Part shown: in pieces, positions 8,535-16,965 of the stretch
Layout of the letters: every line of letters begins with the position of its first letter
How positions within the stretch are numbered: the stretch's first letter is position 1
Origin: Nitrosomonas sp.
Lineage (GTDB): Bacteria; Pseudomonadota; Gammaproteobacteria; Burkholderiales; Nitrosomonadaceae
NCBI GenBank assembly: GCA_008015565.1
Contig: SSFV01000021.1
Coordinates: forward strand, 1-35,423
Direction of reading: 5' to 3'
DNA: 35,423 nt
Notes under the pieces: generated by a model
The model's database searches: none
Seen by the model: the letters and a program-made list of their open reading frames with translations, nothing else
What the model was told of the DNA's origin: nothing
Program-made: the position numbers and the translations under genes

Positions 8535-9008
8535 GGGGGTATTTTCAAATCATTATTGAGATATCAGTGATTTTAACAAGAAAATTTGATCTGTTATTTC
8601 AGTCATTTGTCCTTTAAATGGCAAAAGTAATTTTGCAATTTAAATATAAAAACCCAATTTTCTGGCAAAATCATTTAAACAAGTAATCATATTTACGGCA
8701 CATCATTTGGAAACTGGATGATTTTAAATAAATAATATATCTAACAATAAATAATAATTTATTATTGTGCTGTATTTGTTGATAGAAATCACATTTAGAA
8801 TTAAATAACTTAAACGTTCTTATTCTCTTTCAAGATTTGGGAGCGGAATGCACGACAAGCAATATCGACTTAAGGGATCTCCGTTATAAATTGTGATTCT
8901 AAGTGTAGCGAGATATATGTATTAAAACCTTTACAAAGTTTTTTCTTTCTTGGCAGCTACAGATTACAAGTGCTCTAAGTTCTTTCTAACCAATTAATTA
9001 TTTTAGCT
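8535..9008. other. AT-rich 474-base gap between the glycan operon and hemJ
   Basis: No convincing coding region. On the minus strand it lies upstream of the flippase-like gene and downstream of hemJ, so it should contain the operon promoter and the hemJ transcript end. The part at 8690-8780 is very AT-rich, including a near-palindromic AATAAATAATAATTTATTATT around 8743-8765. No clear -35/-10 pair or terminator could be assigned. Confidence 0.5.
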
Positions 9009-9455
9009 TCATAAATCAGGCTTAATGACGACCAGTAACACGACAGCAAATAAAATCAGGACGGGTAACTCATTAAACCAACGATAAAATATATGTCCAT
9101 AACGATTGCTGTCAGTTTTAAACGCAGCAACAAATTTTCCACAGTAATAATGATAAAAGATCAACCCTACAACCAACACCAGCTTTGCATAAAGCCAATC
9201 GCCTGAGTATCCATAACCCAGCCAAAGCCATGTTCCAAAAAAAATGGTTAATGCTGCGCCTGGTGTCATAATGCCGTAATAAAGCTTGCGTTCCATGATT
9301 TTAAAACGCTCTTTACCTGGAATGTCTTCGCACATGGCATGATAAACAAATAAGCGTGGCAGATAGAATAATCCTGCGAACCAAGTAACCATGAAAATAA
9401 TATGAAATGATTTTATCCAAAGCATGGCATATTGCATATTAATAATAGACGACAT
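9009..9455 (-). CDS. hemJ: HemJ-type protoporphyrinogen IX oxidase (CopD-related membrane protein)
   Basis: The product has 148 residues and about four membrane helices. The first, HIIFMVTWFAGLFYLPRLFVYH, contains the two histidines that bracket helix 1 in the HemJ (UPF0093) family, and YGYSGDWLYAKLVLVVGLIFYHYY follows as expected. HemJ oxidises protoporphyrinogen IX to protoporphyrin IX in haem synthesis, replacing HemG or HemY in many proteobacteria. Start choice is open: ATGs at 9455, 9437 and 9425 are in frame, and none has a good Shine-Dalgarno sequence. The last begins MLWIKSFHIIF, where many relatives begin. A perfect inverted repeat directly abuts the first ATG. The gene is divergent from the M32 peptidase gene. 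Confidence 0.85.
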   Translation of the reverse strand: MSSIINMQYAMLWIKSFHIIFMVTWFAGLFYLPRLFVYHAMCEDIPGKERFKIMERKLYYGIMTPGAALTIFFGTWLWLGYGYSGDWLYAKLVLVVGLIFYHYYCGKFVAAFKTDSNRYGHIFYRWFNELPVLILFAVVLLVVIKPDL

Positions 9456-9484
9456 AAATTGCTATGATATTACAATAGCAATTT
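9456..9484. promoter_or_regulatory. Perfect 10-bp inverted repeat abutting the hemJ start codon
   Basis: AAATTGCTAT (9456-9465) and ATAGCAATTT (9475-9484) are exact reverse complements separated by 9 bases. If hemJ starts at 9455, the hairpin covers the whole ribosome-binding region of its mRNA. The site also lies in the shared promoter region with the divergent peptidase gene, so it could equally be a repressor site in DNA. Function is inferred from position only. Confidence 0.5.
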
Positions 9485-9553
9485 TAACATTTTCCCTAAG
9501 TCGCGGGCGTAAATAGTATAAATCAACAATTCTTTAACAATCATAATAATGTA

Positions 9554-11071
9554 ATGACTATAAAAAAACATTATCAAAACTTAGTTCAGAGATTGGAAGA
9601 AATTGCTCGTTTAAATGGCATTATGGATACGCTCGGATGGGATCAGGAAGTGATGATGCCGATCGGAGCAAGCGAAACGCGATCTAAGCAAATTGCTGCT
9701 TTGGCAGGTGTAATTCACGAGCGCGCAACCGATCCGGTATTAGGAGACTGTTTAAGTGCACTCAAAGATGAAATTTCAGATGAGCTTGGCGAAATAGAGC
9801 GCTGTAATATTCGCGAAGCTCAACGCAGTTATGAACTGGAAACCAGGATTCCCAAAAGATTGGTGCAGGAATTGGCAGAACTAAGTTCGCGTGGTCAAGG
9901 TATTTGGGTGACAGCACGCCAAGAAAATAATTTCGCCGATTTTGCGCCGGTAATTAAACGTTTTTTGAAGTTAAAGACCGAATGGGCACAGTACGTATCA
10001 CCGGATTTTCTGCGATACGATGCGAATATTGATCTGTTTGAACGTGGGATGACAATGGCAACGATCACGCCAATTTTCGAGCGTTTAAAAGATGAATTGA
10101 TTCCAATGATTCATATCATTCAACATCATGCTCATCAACCTGATACCTCGTTTTTGCAAGGTCATTTTGCATTGAACAAACAAGAGGCGCTGGCGAAAAA
10201 AATAAGCCGGGATATGGGTTTTAATTTCGAACAAGGACGCATTGATGTTTCGGTGCATCCGTTTTGTGGGGGTAGTCACCCGACTGACGTACGTATTACC
10301 ACACGTTATAAAACGAGTAATTTTGTCGAATCGCTGTATTCGGTAATTCACGAAACCGGCCATGCGCTCTATGAGCAGGGACGTCCGTATGAGATGGGTG
10401 ATGTACCCGCTTCGGAATCGTTAACAATGGGACTTCACGAATCGCAATCACTGTTTTGGGAGCGCATGATTGCACAAGGCAAGCCATTTTGTTTCCACTA
10501 TTTTGAAACAATTCGTGCAATATTTCCTGATAGCTTTAGATCTGTTAGTGCAGATTTATTTTATCGTGCAATCAACGTTTGCAAGCCTGATTTTATTCGC
10601 GTGGAGGCGGATGAAATCACTTATCCGTTGCATATTATTTTACGCTACGAAATTGAGAAAGGTTTGTTTGAAAATTCGCTGCAAGTTGATGATTTACCTC
10701 AGATATGGAATGAATTGATGAAGGAATACTTGGGGATTCAACCACCCAGCGATACGCTGGGGGTATTACAAGATTCTCACTGGAGTGGTGGAGCCTTTGG
10801 GTACTTCCCATCCTACACTTTGGGAGCAATGTACGCTTGCCAATTTTATAATACATTGCTGAGAGAACAGCCAAATACCGAGAAAAATATTGCAAAAGGG
10901 AATTTTGCGCCAATTAAGGCTTGGTTAAATGAGAAGATTCATAGTCAGGGTAGGCTCTACTCGACCGAAGAACTTGTCTGGCGCGTTACCGGCGAAATGC
11001 TGACCCCGAATTACTTTATTGATTATCTTAAGAATAAATATAGCCAAATTTATGGCGTGAAATTTTCTTGA
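9554..11071 (+). CDS. M32 family metallocarboxypeptidase (thermostable carboxypeptidase 1 type)
   Basis: The product has 505 residues, the usual length for M32 peptidases, which remove C-terminal residues from peptides with broad specificity. It shows the zinc motif HETGH (His266, Glu267, His270) within SLYSVIHETGHALYEQG, the downstream HESQS that supplies the third zinc ligand region, HPF at about 235-237, and DVRITTRY after it, all hallmarks of the family. The N-terminus (YQNLVQRLEEIARLNGI, then LGWDQEVMMP) is also typical. There is no signal peptide, so it is cytoplasmic. The ATG at 9554 has no clear Shine-Dalgarno sequence. It stands alone on the plus strand and ends 9 bases before the convergent pbpG stop. 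Confidence 0.95.
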   Translation: MTIKKHYQNLVQRLEEIARLNGIMDTLGWDQEVMMPIGASETRSKQIAALAGVIHERATDPVLGDCLSALKDEISDELGEIERCNIREAQRSYELETRIPKRLVQELAELSSRGQGIWVTARQENNFADFAPVIKRFLKLKTEWAQYVSPDFLRYDANIDLFERGMTMATITPIFERLKDELIPMIHIIQHHAHQPDTSFLQGHFALNKQEALAKKISRDMGFNFEQGRIDVSVHPFCGGSHPTDVRITTRYKTSNFVESLYSVIHETGHALYEQGRPYEMGDVPASESLTMGLHESQSLFWERMIAQGKPFCFHYFETIRAIFPDSFRSVSADLFYRAINVCKPDFIRVEADEITYPLHIILRYEIEKGLFENSLQVDDLPQIWNELMKEYLGIQPPSDTLGVLQDSHWSGGAFGYFPSYTLGAMYACQFYNTLLREQPNTEKNIAKGNFAPIKAWLNEKIHSQGRLYSTEELVWRVTGEMLTPNYFIDYLKNKYSQIYGVKFS

Positions 11072-11080
11072 CTTGATTCT

Positions 11081-11905
11081 TTAAACTTGCATGCGCCCTT
11101 GGTTGTTCTCCAGCCATTTTTTTACACGGTTAGCATCGCCGATGCGGGTATTTTTACCCCAGGAGTTTAGTAGAACAATGACAACCGGTTGTCCTGAAAT
11201 ATTAGCTTGCATCACTAAACAACGTCCGGCTTCATTGAGATAACCTGTTTTGGAAACATTGATAGTACAATTTTGATTATATACCAAACTATTGGAGTTA
11301 ACGTATTGTAACTTAACGCGCTTATTATCAGGTGATACTGAATGCTTTGAGGTGGTCGAGAATTCACGAATGGCCGCATAATGATTGGATGCTTTTACCA
11401 ATTTTGCTAAATCCCGCGCGGTAGCGACATTGCCGCGATTCAAACCGGTAGCGTCGACAAAACGGCTGTTCAACATGCCAAGTTTCTTGGCTTTAAGATT
11501 CATGGCGCTTACAAATGCTTTTGTGCCACCCGGATAACTACGGCCAAGCGCAGCAGCAGCACGATTTTCAGAAGACATTAACGCTAATCTCAATAACTCA
11601 TGGCGTGGATAGCTGCTACCAACAGGCAATCGAGAGGAGGTATATTTTAACTTGTCGACATCGGCATGGTTAATGATTATTCGTTCATTGGCGGGCAGAC
11701 GCGCATCAAGAACAACCATTGCTGTCATCAACTTGGTAATGGAAGCGATGGGCATTACTTTATCGGCATTCTTATCATAGATGATGCGGTCATTATGGGC
11801 GTTGAAGACTATTGCGGCTTGGGCTTTGATTTCAGGGTTGTTTTTAGCAAAGAGGCTTTCAGAATAAAAAAATATGAGGCAAAGTATCAGCATTATTTGT
11901 TTCAT
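11081..11905 (-). CDS. pbpG: D-alanyl-D-alanine endopeptidase, PBP7/PbpG-like
   Basis: This is a penicillin-binding serine peptidase of 274 residues. A signal peptide (MKQIMLILCLIFFYSESLFA) sends it to the periplasm. The three active-site motifs are present: SITK (Ser55 nucleophile, Lys58), SEN (112-114) and KTG (219-221). It has only the catalytic domain with no long C-terminal anchor domain, which fits the PBP7/8 endopeptidase class that cuts DD-crosslinks in peptidoglycan rather than PBP5/6 carboxypeptidases. It ends close to the convergent M32 gene. The 275 bases upstream hold its promoter and that of the divergent acyltransferase gene. Confidence 0.9.
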   Translation of the reverse strand: MKQIMLILCLIFFYSESLFAKNNPEIKAQAAIVFNAHNDRIIYDKNADKVMPIASITKLMTAMVVLDARLPANERIIINHADVDKLKYTSSRLPVGSSYPRHELLRLALMSSENRAAAALGRSYPGGTKAFVSAMNLKAKKLGMLNSRFVDATGLNRGNVATARDLAKLVKASNHYAAIREFSTTSKHSVSPDNKRVKLQYVNSNSLVYNQNCTINVSKTGYLNEAGRCLVMQANISGQPVVIVLLNSWGKNTRIGDANRVKKWLENNQGRMQV

Positions 11906-12090
11906 ACTTTCTTACTCCGATGATAAATAATTCGTGTTGGGGTCAATTTTGAATATGCAAAAATTTAACCAATAATCATTTCAGTATAGTAAATAAGAAT
12001 CCCAGGAAACTGCGATATAATTACGATTTTATGAATAATCTTACTATAAATTTACATTGATTTTAATAAGATTTAGTAATGGTAAGTTAT

Positions 12091-12114
12091 TTATTTATAA
12101 CAAGTTATAAATAA
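12091..12114. promoter_or_regulatory. Perfect 11-bp inverted repeat in the pbpG / acyltransferase divergent region
   Basis: TTATTTATAAC (12091-12101) and GTTATAAATAA (12104-12114) are exact reverse complements with a 2-base spacer. The centre is about 79 bases before the acyltransferase start and about 197 bases before the pbpG start. The tight spacer suits a dimeric DNA-binding protein better than an RNA hairpin. The regulator is unknown, and the site is pure AT apart from one G/C pair per arm. Confidence 0.45.
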
Positions 12115-12180
12115 CTCATAAGAAGTTTCATTAATAGATATATTGTAACCATCTGATAGAAATGAATTTTATATGCTTCA

Positions 12181-13008
12181 GTGGTTTTCTTGATCCGGCT
12201 TGCACAATTCCCCATGCAAAAAGTAGCTCCACCATTATTACGTTTCATACGCTTCATTCGCTTACTTTCTCATGTTGTTTCAGGATTACTGCAATCCATT
12301 GTTTATCCACACGTACCATTACATATCCAAAAGAAACTGATGCAGAATTGGGCAACTAGTTTGCTAACTATCCTTAACATTAAATTGCAATGTCACGGCA
12401 AGTTGCCTGGTATAGAGATTCCGCGTGCATTACTTGCTGCCAATCATGTGTCTTGGTTGGATGTTTGTGTATTAATGGCGGCTTGTCCAACTCGCTTTGT
12501 CGCTAAAACAGAAATCAGCCATTGGCCAATATTGGGTCTGCTTTGCAGAAATGTAGGCACCTTATTTATTGAACGGTCAAAACGAAGCGATACCATGCGT
12601 ATCAATCAACAAATCAGTGATGTTTTGGAGGTAAGTGAGCGAGTTACCGTATTTCCGGAAGGAACCACGACAAATGGCAAGCAGTTGAATCACTTTCATG
12701 CATCCTTGTTGCAATCTGCAATTACTGCAGATGCATTGTTGTATCCAGTTGCAATTTGCTATCGTACTGCCGCGGGCAGCATTTGTGAAGAAGCGGCGTA
12801 TGTTGATTCCTCATTGATTGTATCGCTGCAAGCAATACTGCGCCAAACCTGTATTACTTCAGACGTGACTTTTATTGAACCGATTCAATGCGGCATGAAA
12901 AACCGTAGGGAACTTGCACGATTAGCGGAAAAAGAAATTGCACATACGTTGTTGTTGCCTATTTCTCACAAGCAAACTGAAAAACCTTCCGATCTTCCAA
13001 TCGGATAG
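12181..13008 (+). CDS. 1-acyl-sn-glycerol-3-phosphate acyltransferase (PlsC-like)
   Basis: The product has 275 residues and transfers an acyl chain to lysophosphatidic acid, or a related lysolipid, at the inner membrane. The acyltransferase motifs are clear: NHVSWLD (His89, Asp94, the HX4D catalytic pair), GTLFIERSKR (motif II) and FPEGTTTNG (158-166, motif III), followed by LLYPVAICYRT (motif IV). An N-terminal hydrophobic region could anchor it. It uses a GTG start at 12181; the frame closes just upstream at 12163-12165, and an in-frame ATG at 12214 is the alternative. No good Shine-Dalgarno sequence precedes either. The 3' end overlaps the convergent apaH gene by 50 bases. An ornithine-lipid acyltransferase role cannot be excluded. 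Confidence 0.85.
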   Translation: MVFLIRLAQFPMQKVAPPLLRFIRFIRLLSHVVSGLLQSIVYPHVPLHIQKKLMQNWATSLLTILNIKLQCHGKLPGIEIPRALLAANHVSWLDVCVLMAACPTRFVAKTEISHWPILGLLCRNVGTLFIERSKRSDTMRINQQISDVLEVSERVTVFPEGTTTNGKQLNHFHASLLQSAITADALLYPVAICYRTAAGSICEEAAYVDSSLIVSLQAILRQTCITSDVTFIEPIQCGMKNRRELARLAEKEIAHTLLLPISHKQTEKPSDLPIG

Positions 13009-13762
13009 CGGTTAACTGTCTTCCCCATACACATCCAGTATCTAACGCAATCAAATTGCAGGTAAGATGCAATCCTAATGCCGACCAATGACCGCAAATA
13101 ATGGTATGAGTTTTGCTGGCTCTCTGAGGATGGCTGAACCATGGCAGAAAACCAGAGGGAATAGATTGTAGATCAGCTTTGAATTCGAAATTCATCCGTC
13201 CTTCGAGCGTGCATGCACGCATCCGTGTCATGGCGTTTATAATAACTCGTAAACGAGCATAACCGGTCCATCCGTCCTGCCAATAATCAGGTTCATTGCC
13301 ATACATATGCGCAAGAAATTCAACAGCATTATCGTGACACAATGCGCTTTCAACTTCGTAAGCCAATTGCTGCGCCTGTGTGATCGACCAGCATGGCAAT
13401 AAGCCAGCATGTACCATGGCATATTCATCTTCGGTATGGAATAATTTCTGGTGCCGCAACCAATTCAACAGTTCACTTCGATCAGGCGCGCCCAGAATGG
13501 ATTGAAGTGTATCGCTGTGGCGGCTTTTTGATATCCCTGCCGCAACTGCTAATAAATGCAGATCATGATTACCCAATACCATGATTACCGAATCGCCCGC
13601 CTGCTTAATATGCCGCAATAATGATAACGAATCTGGGCCGCGATTAACGATATCACCAACCAGCCACAATTTATCATGAGCCGGGTTAAACTGAATGATA
13701 TCGAGTAATTGCTGAAATGCCGTGTAGCAACCTTGAAGATCGCCGATTGCATAAGTTGCCAT
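12959..13762 (-). CDS. apaH: Symmetrical bis(5'-nucleosyl)-tetraphosphatase
   Basis: ApaH hydrolyses diadenosine tetraphosphate to two ADP. The 267-residue product has the calcineurin-like phosphoesterase motifs in order: GDLQGC (7-12), GDIVNRGPDSL (36-46) and GNHDLHL (64-70), with GHWSALGL and ALDTGCVWG near the C-terminus. The start is placed at the ATG at 13762 (MATYAIGDLQG), where ApaH proteins normally begin; the frame is open further up to 13831, but that part reads into the dapB 3' end and looks unrelated. It lies 37 bases after dapB on the same strand, so probably one operon bamE-dapB-apaH. Its last 50 bases overlap the convergent acyltransferase gene tail to tail. Confidence 0.93.
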   Translation of the reverse strand: MATYAIGDLQGCYTAFQQLLDIIQFNPAHDKLWLVGDIVNRGPDSLSLLRHIKQAGDSVIMVLGNHDLHLLAVAAGISKSRHSDTLQSILGAPDRSELLNWLRHQKLFHTEDEYAMVHAGLLPCWSITQAQQLAYEVESALCHDNAVEFLAHMYGNEPDYWQDGWTGYARLRVIINAMTRMRACTLEGRMNFEFKADLQSIPSGFLPWFSHPQRASKTHTIICGHWSALGLHLTCNLIALDTGCVWGRQLTAIRLEDRKVFQFACEK

Positions 13763-13799
13763 AGTAAACGACGCTAGACGAATGACCGTAGCTTGACTC

Positions 13800-14606
13800 T
13801 TAACGTAAACCAAGCACGTCTTGCATATCAAAAAGACCGTTCGGTTTATCTGCTAAAAAACGTACCGCACGTAGTGCTCCCATCGCAAATGTCATGCGGC
13901 TGCTGGCCTTATGCGAAATTTCTACACGCTCACCAATGCCCGCAAACATCGCTGTATGATCTCCAACGATATCACCCGCACGAATCGTTGCAAATCCAAT
14001 GGTGCCGGGCTTACGTTCACCGGTGATGCCTTCCCGGCCATAGACCGCGACGCTGCTCAAATCTTTATTCATTGTATCTGCAATGACTTCACCCATTCGC
14101 AGCGCGGTACCGGAGGGCGCATCAATTTTGTGCCGATGGTGAGCTTCGAGGATTTCAATGTCGTATCCTTCATTAAGTACTTTTGCAGCAATTTCCAGCA
14201 GTTTGAAAGTTACATTAACGCCGACACTCATATTAGGAGCAAATACAATGGCGATATCGTTTGCGGCGACTTTAAGCTGATCTTTTTGTTCGATTGAAAA
14301 TCCGGTTGTGCCAATGACCATTTTAACTCCGGCTCCCCGGCAAGCGGCAAGGTGTGCAAGCGTACCTTCCGGACGGGTAAAGTCGATTAAATGATGACAG
14401 TTTTTTAGTGCATTCTCAAAATCACTGACAATCGGAACTTTGCAGTGAGTGCCGATCAACTCGCCTGCGTCTTTAGATAAATAGGGACTATCCACTTGTT
14501 CCAATGCAGCGGCAAGTTGCATGTCAGGCGCTTGTGTAATCGCTTCCAATAAAGTACGTCCCATACGCCCTGAGGTTCCTGCTACTGCAATCTTTTGAAT
14601 GATCAT
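13800..14606 (-). CDS. dapB: 4-hydroxy-tetrahydrodipicolinate reductase
   Basis: DapB makes tetrahydrodipicolinate with NAD(P)H in the lysine and diaminopimelate pathway. The 268-residue product starts with the dinucleotide-binding loop [15 protein letters not shown] (GxxGxxG at 10-16). It has the signature [20 protein letters not shown] (about 154-173) containing the catalytic His156/Lys160 and the substrate-binding PSGT, and the hinge motif NMSVGVN at 125-131. Length and motifs are complete. It lies between bamE (56 bases upstream) and apaH (37 bases downstream) on the same strand. Confidence 0.96.
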   Translation of the reverse strand: MIIQKIAVAGTSGRMGRTLLEAITQAPDMQLAAALEQVDSPYLSKDAGELIGTHCKVPIVSDFENALKNCHHLIDFTRPEGTLAHLAACRGAGVKMVIGTTGFSIEQKDQLKVAANDIAIVFAPNMSVGVNVTFKLLEIAAKVLNEGYDIEILEAHHRHKIDAPSGTALRMGEVIADTMNKDLSSVAVYGREGITGERKPGTIGFATIRAGDIVGDHTAMFAGIGERVEISHKASSRMTFAMGALRAVRFLADKPNGLFDMQDVLGLR

Positions 14607-14662
14607 TTTATACCTGCCATGGTTAGTTTAGAGTCTACAAGAAAACATTAGGAATTATGATG

Positions 14663-15064
14663 TTACTTTTCTAATGCTGTATTGGGTTGAATTTTCTCTG
14701 TTTCGGGAGTGGTTTCTACAGGCTTGGGATTGATAGGGTTCTTCGAAAAACTGAGATGGTTTTCAATATTTATTAGCTCGTCGTCCTCAAAATAAATAGT
14801 CAACCGCTTTTGTTCAAGCAGATTTCCTTTTTCACGTAGTATATATACATAATCCCAACGATTGTCGTGAAAAGTATCGATAATTAATGGTGATCCCATT
14901 ACAAAAAGAACTTGTGATCTCGTCATTCCTGCTTTGAGTTTCTCCAGCATTTCCTCGGTAACGACATTGCCTTGCTGAACATCGATCCGATATAGAATCG
15001 AAGGAAAATAAGAACATCCTGCCAAGGCAAGTAAAATAAGCAGTAAGGCAGTTTTTACAGCCAT
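14663..15064 (-). CDS. bamE: Outer membrane protein assembly factor BamE (SmpA/OmlA)
   Basis: This is a small lipoprotein of the BAM complex that inserts beta-barrel proteins in the outer membrane. From the ATG at 15064 it has 133 residues. The signal ends in the lipobox LAGC with Cys17, followed by the family core: FPSILYRIDVQQGN, LEKLKAGMTRSQVLFVMGSP and WDYVYILREKGN. The frame can be extended to a TTG at 15088, but the extra eight residues would delay the signal peptide, so I prefer the ATG. The C-terminal tail after residue 105 is rich in Pro, Glu and Thr and probably disordered. It is divergent from fur, an arrangement also known for omlA and fur in Pseudomonas. Confidence 0.92.
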   Translation of the reverse strand: MAVKTALLLILLALAGCSYFPSILYRIDVQQGNVVTEEMLEKLKAGMTRSQVLFVMGSPLIIDTFHDNRWDYVYILREKGNLLEQKRLTIYFEDDELINIENHLSFSKNPINPKPVETTPETEKIQPNTALEK

Positions 15065-15114
15065 TTTATTGATATTATATATTTCCAAAGTAAGCAGAGC
15101 ACTATATGATACAG

Positions 15115-15128
15115 CAAATCATTATTTG
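15115..15128. promoter_or_regulatory. Short palindrome upstream of fur
   Basis: CAAAT and ATTTG flank CATT, 13 bases before the fur ATG in the bamE/fur divergent region. It is AT-rich and might be part of a Fur-type or other autoregulatory site, but it does not match the full Fur-box consensus well. Confidence 0.25.
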
Positions 15129-15141
15129 AGCAGAGACAACC

Positions 15142-15582
15142 ATGAGTAACTCCGGCGATCTAAAGAATATAGACCTCAAAAATAGTGGCCTTAAGACTAC
15201 TTTACCGCGACTGAAAATATTAAATTTGTTTGAACAAAGTAGTATACGTCATTTATCTGCCGAAGACGTCTACAAAGAATTGCTTAATGAGGGTGAAGAT
15301 ATCGGGCTTGCAACAGTTTATCGGGTACTCACACAATTTGAGCAAGCCGGTTTATTGGAACGGCACCACTTCGAAAGCGGAAAAGCGGTATTTGAACTTA
15401 AGCGCGATGGTCATCACGATCATCTGGTTTGTTTGCAGTGCGGCAGAGTGGAAGAGTTTTATGACGCGGAAATAGAACAACGTCAAATATCCATTGCCAT
15501 GGATCGTGGATTCAAGTTGCAGGAGCACTCATTGTCTCTTTATGCAGATTGCATTAAACCCGCTTGTCCTCACCGAAAATAG
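15142..15582 (+). CDS. fur: Ferric uptake regulator Fur
   Basis: This is an iron-responsive repressor of 146 residues. The winged-helix DNA-binding half includes [11 protein letters not shown] and [18 protein letters not shown] (about 39-72). The metal-binding half carries HHDHLVC (91-97), the structural zinc pair CLQC (Cys97, Cys100) and a second cysteine pair near the end (Cys137, Cys142). The N-terminus is about 10 residues longer than in E. coli Fur, with a loosely repeated [10 protein letters not shown]. It is divergent from bamE. The lytic transglycosylase gene follows after 3 bases on the same strand, so the two are probably co-transcribed. Confidence 0.95.
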   Translation: MSNSGDLKNIDLKNSGLKTTLPRLKILNLFEQSSIRHLSAEDVYKELLNEGEDIGLATVYRVLTQFEQAGLLERHHFESGKAVFELKRDGHHDHLVCLQCGRVEEFYDAEIEQRQISIAMDRGFKLQEHSLSLYADCIKPACPHRK

Positions 15583-15585
15583 AAA

Positions 15586-16869
15586 ATGCTAGTACATGCG
15601 TTCAGCTACACAGCAAAAGTTAAACTTATCATACTGTATGGATTGAATTGTAAGTACAAATTTGTTGGAATTGTCGTGTTATTAGGTATGGCTTGTTCCG
15701 GGCAAGTTATCTACGCAGACACTGAACCGTTTAATCAGTGTATCGCTAAAATAGGCGTGCTGGCAAAAGCAGAAGGTATTTCCGAAAAAACCATTCAACA
15801 AGTTCTGAGTAAAGCCAAGCACAATCAGCGTGTAATTGAATTAGACCGGCGTCAGCCTGAATTTACACAAACTTTTGCTAATTACTTTAATTCCCGAATT
15901 AGTGAAGAGCGTGTTCAACGTGGTCGAGAATTGTTAGCACGGCATCGTTCTATACTCAATAAAATTCAACATGAAAGCGGTATTCCCTCGCAATATCTGA
16001 TTTCTTTTTGGGGTCTGGAAACAAGTTATGGCAGCAATTTCGGCGACTGGCCCGTCACTGATTCGCTCGCCACGCTTGCCTGCAATCCGCGCCGCAGCAA
16101 TTTTTTCACACAAGAATTGTTAAATGCTTTGCGTATTGTCGATGCGGGAGATATTTCGCCTGAACGTATGGTAGGTTCGTGGGCAGGTGCCATGGGACAT
16201 ATGCAGTTTATGCCATCCACTTTTTTGCAATACGCTAAAGATATTGATGGTGATGGCCGCCGCGATTTATGGGGAAGTGTTGCCGATGCTTTTGGATCAG
16301 CCGCCAATTTTTTACTTCATTTGGGTTGGTTGCCAGGATTGGACTGGGGATATGAAGTTCGGCTACCGCCAGATTTTGACTATTCACTGGCAAGAAGAGA
16401 TCATATGTTAAGCATGGCTGAATGGGCTAGACTGGGCGTCACCGCAGTTGCTGGCAATGCATTGATTCCATCAGAACAGCGGGCTGCAGTGCTTGTGCCT
16501 GGCGGTTATCAAGGACCTGCTTTCCTGGTTACTAAAAACTTTTATGTCATCATGCGTTGGAATAGGTCAGAATTTTATGCGCTGTCAGTAGGGCATTTAG
16601 CTGATCGCATTGCCGGTGCATCTGCCTTGAACCGTCTCCCGCCTGCTGATAACACAAAGATAACGCGTGAACAAGTTAGGCAACTGCAACTTGATTTATT
16701 GGCGCTCGGTATTGATGCGGGTGAAGCCGACGGCGTTATGGGTTCTTCAACTCGTCAAGCAATCAGCCGATTTCAGCAAAAAACTCAGCGTATTGCTGAT
16801 GGGCATCTGGATGCTGCATTGTTAATTGCAGTTCGTGAGGCTGTCAGAACTTTATCTCAGAATCAGTAA
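15586..16869 (+). CDS. Lytic murein transglycosylase, MltB family, with peptidoglycan-binding domain
   Basis: The product has 427 residues. After a hydrophobic leader (KYKFVGIVVLLGMACSG, about 24-40) comes the SLT_2 catalytic domain with FWGLETSYGSNFG, in which Glu145 is the predicted catalytic acid, then SWAGAMGHMQFMPSTFLQYA and DLWGSVADAFGSAANFL. A C-terminal peptidoglycan-binding domain of the PG_binding_1 type covers about 365-420 (VRQLQLDLLALGIDAGEADG, then STRQAISRFQQ). Such enzymes cleave the glycan strand to 1,6-anhydro-muropeptides in the periplasm. The lipobox is not classical, so soluble or anchored location is uncertain. It starts 3 bases after fur and is convergent with mdh. Confidence 0.92.
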   Translation: MLVHAFSYTAKVKLIILYGLNCKYKFVGIVVLLGMACSGQVIYADTEPFNQCIAKIGVLAKAEGISEKTIQQVLSKAKHNQRVIELDRRQPEFTQTFANYFNSRISEERVQRGRELLARHRSILNKIQHESGIPSQYLISFWGLETSYGSNFGDWPVTDSLATLACNPRRSNFFTQELLNALRIVDAGDISPERMVGSWAGAMGHMQFMPSTFLQYAKDIDGDGRRDLWGSVADAFGSAANFLLHLGWLPGLDWGYEVRLPPDFDYSLARRDHMLSMAEWARLGVTAVAGNALIPSEQRAAVLVPGGYQGPAFLVTKNFYVIMRWNRSEFYALSVGHLADRIAGASALNRLPPADNTKITREQVRQLQLDLLALGIDAGEADGVMGSSTRQAISRFQQKTQRIADGHLDAALLIAVREAVRTLSQNQ

Positions 16870-16931
16870 AAAAATCCTAAGTTTTACTGGCTAATCGAAA
16901 AATTTTTTGTGTAAGTCAAAGCACACATATT

Positions 16932-16947
16932 TTTACGTCAGCGTAAA
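16932..16947. terminator. Small hairpin between convergent mltB-like gene and mdh
   Basis: TTTACG and CGTAAA flank a 4-base loop in the 96-base convergent gap. The stem is short and no T-tract follows it on either strand, so it is at best a weak shared terminator. Confidence 0.3.
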
Positions 16948-16965
16948 TCTACTACAGATCGATTG

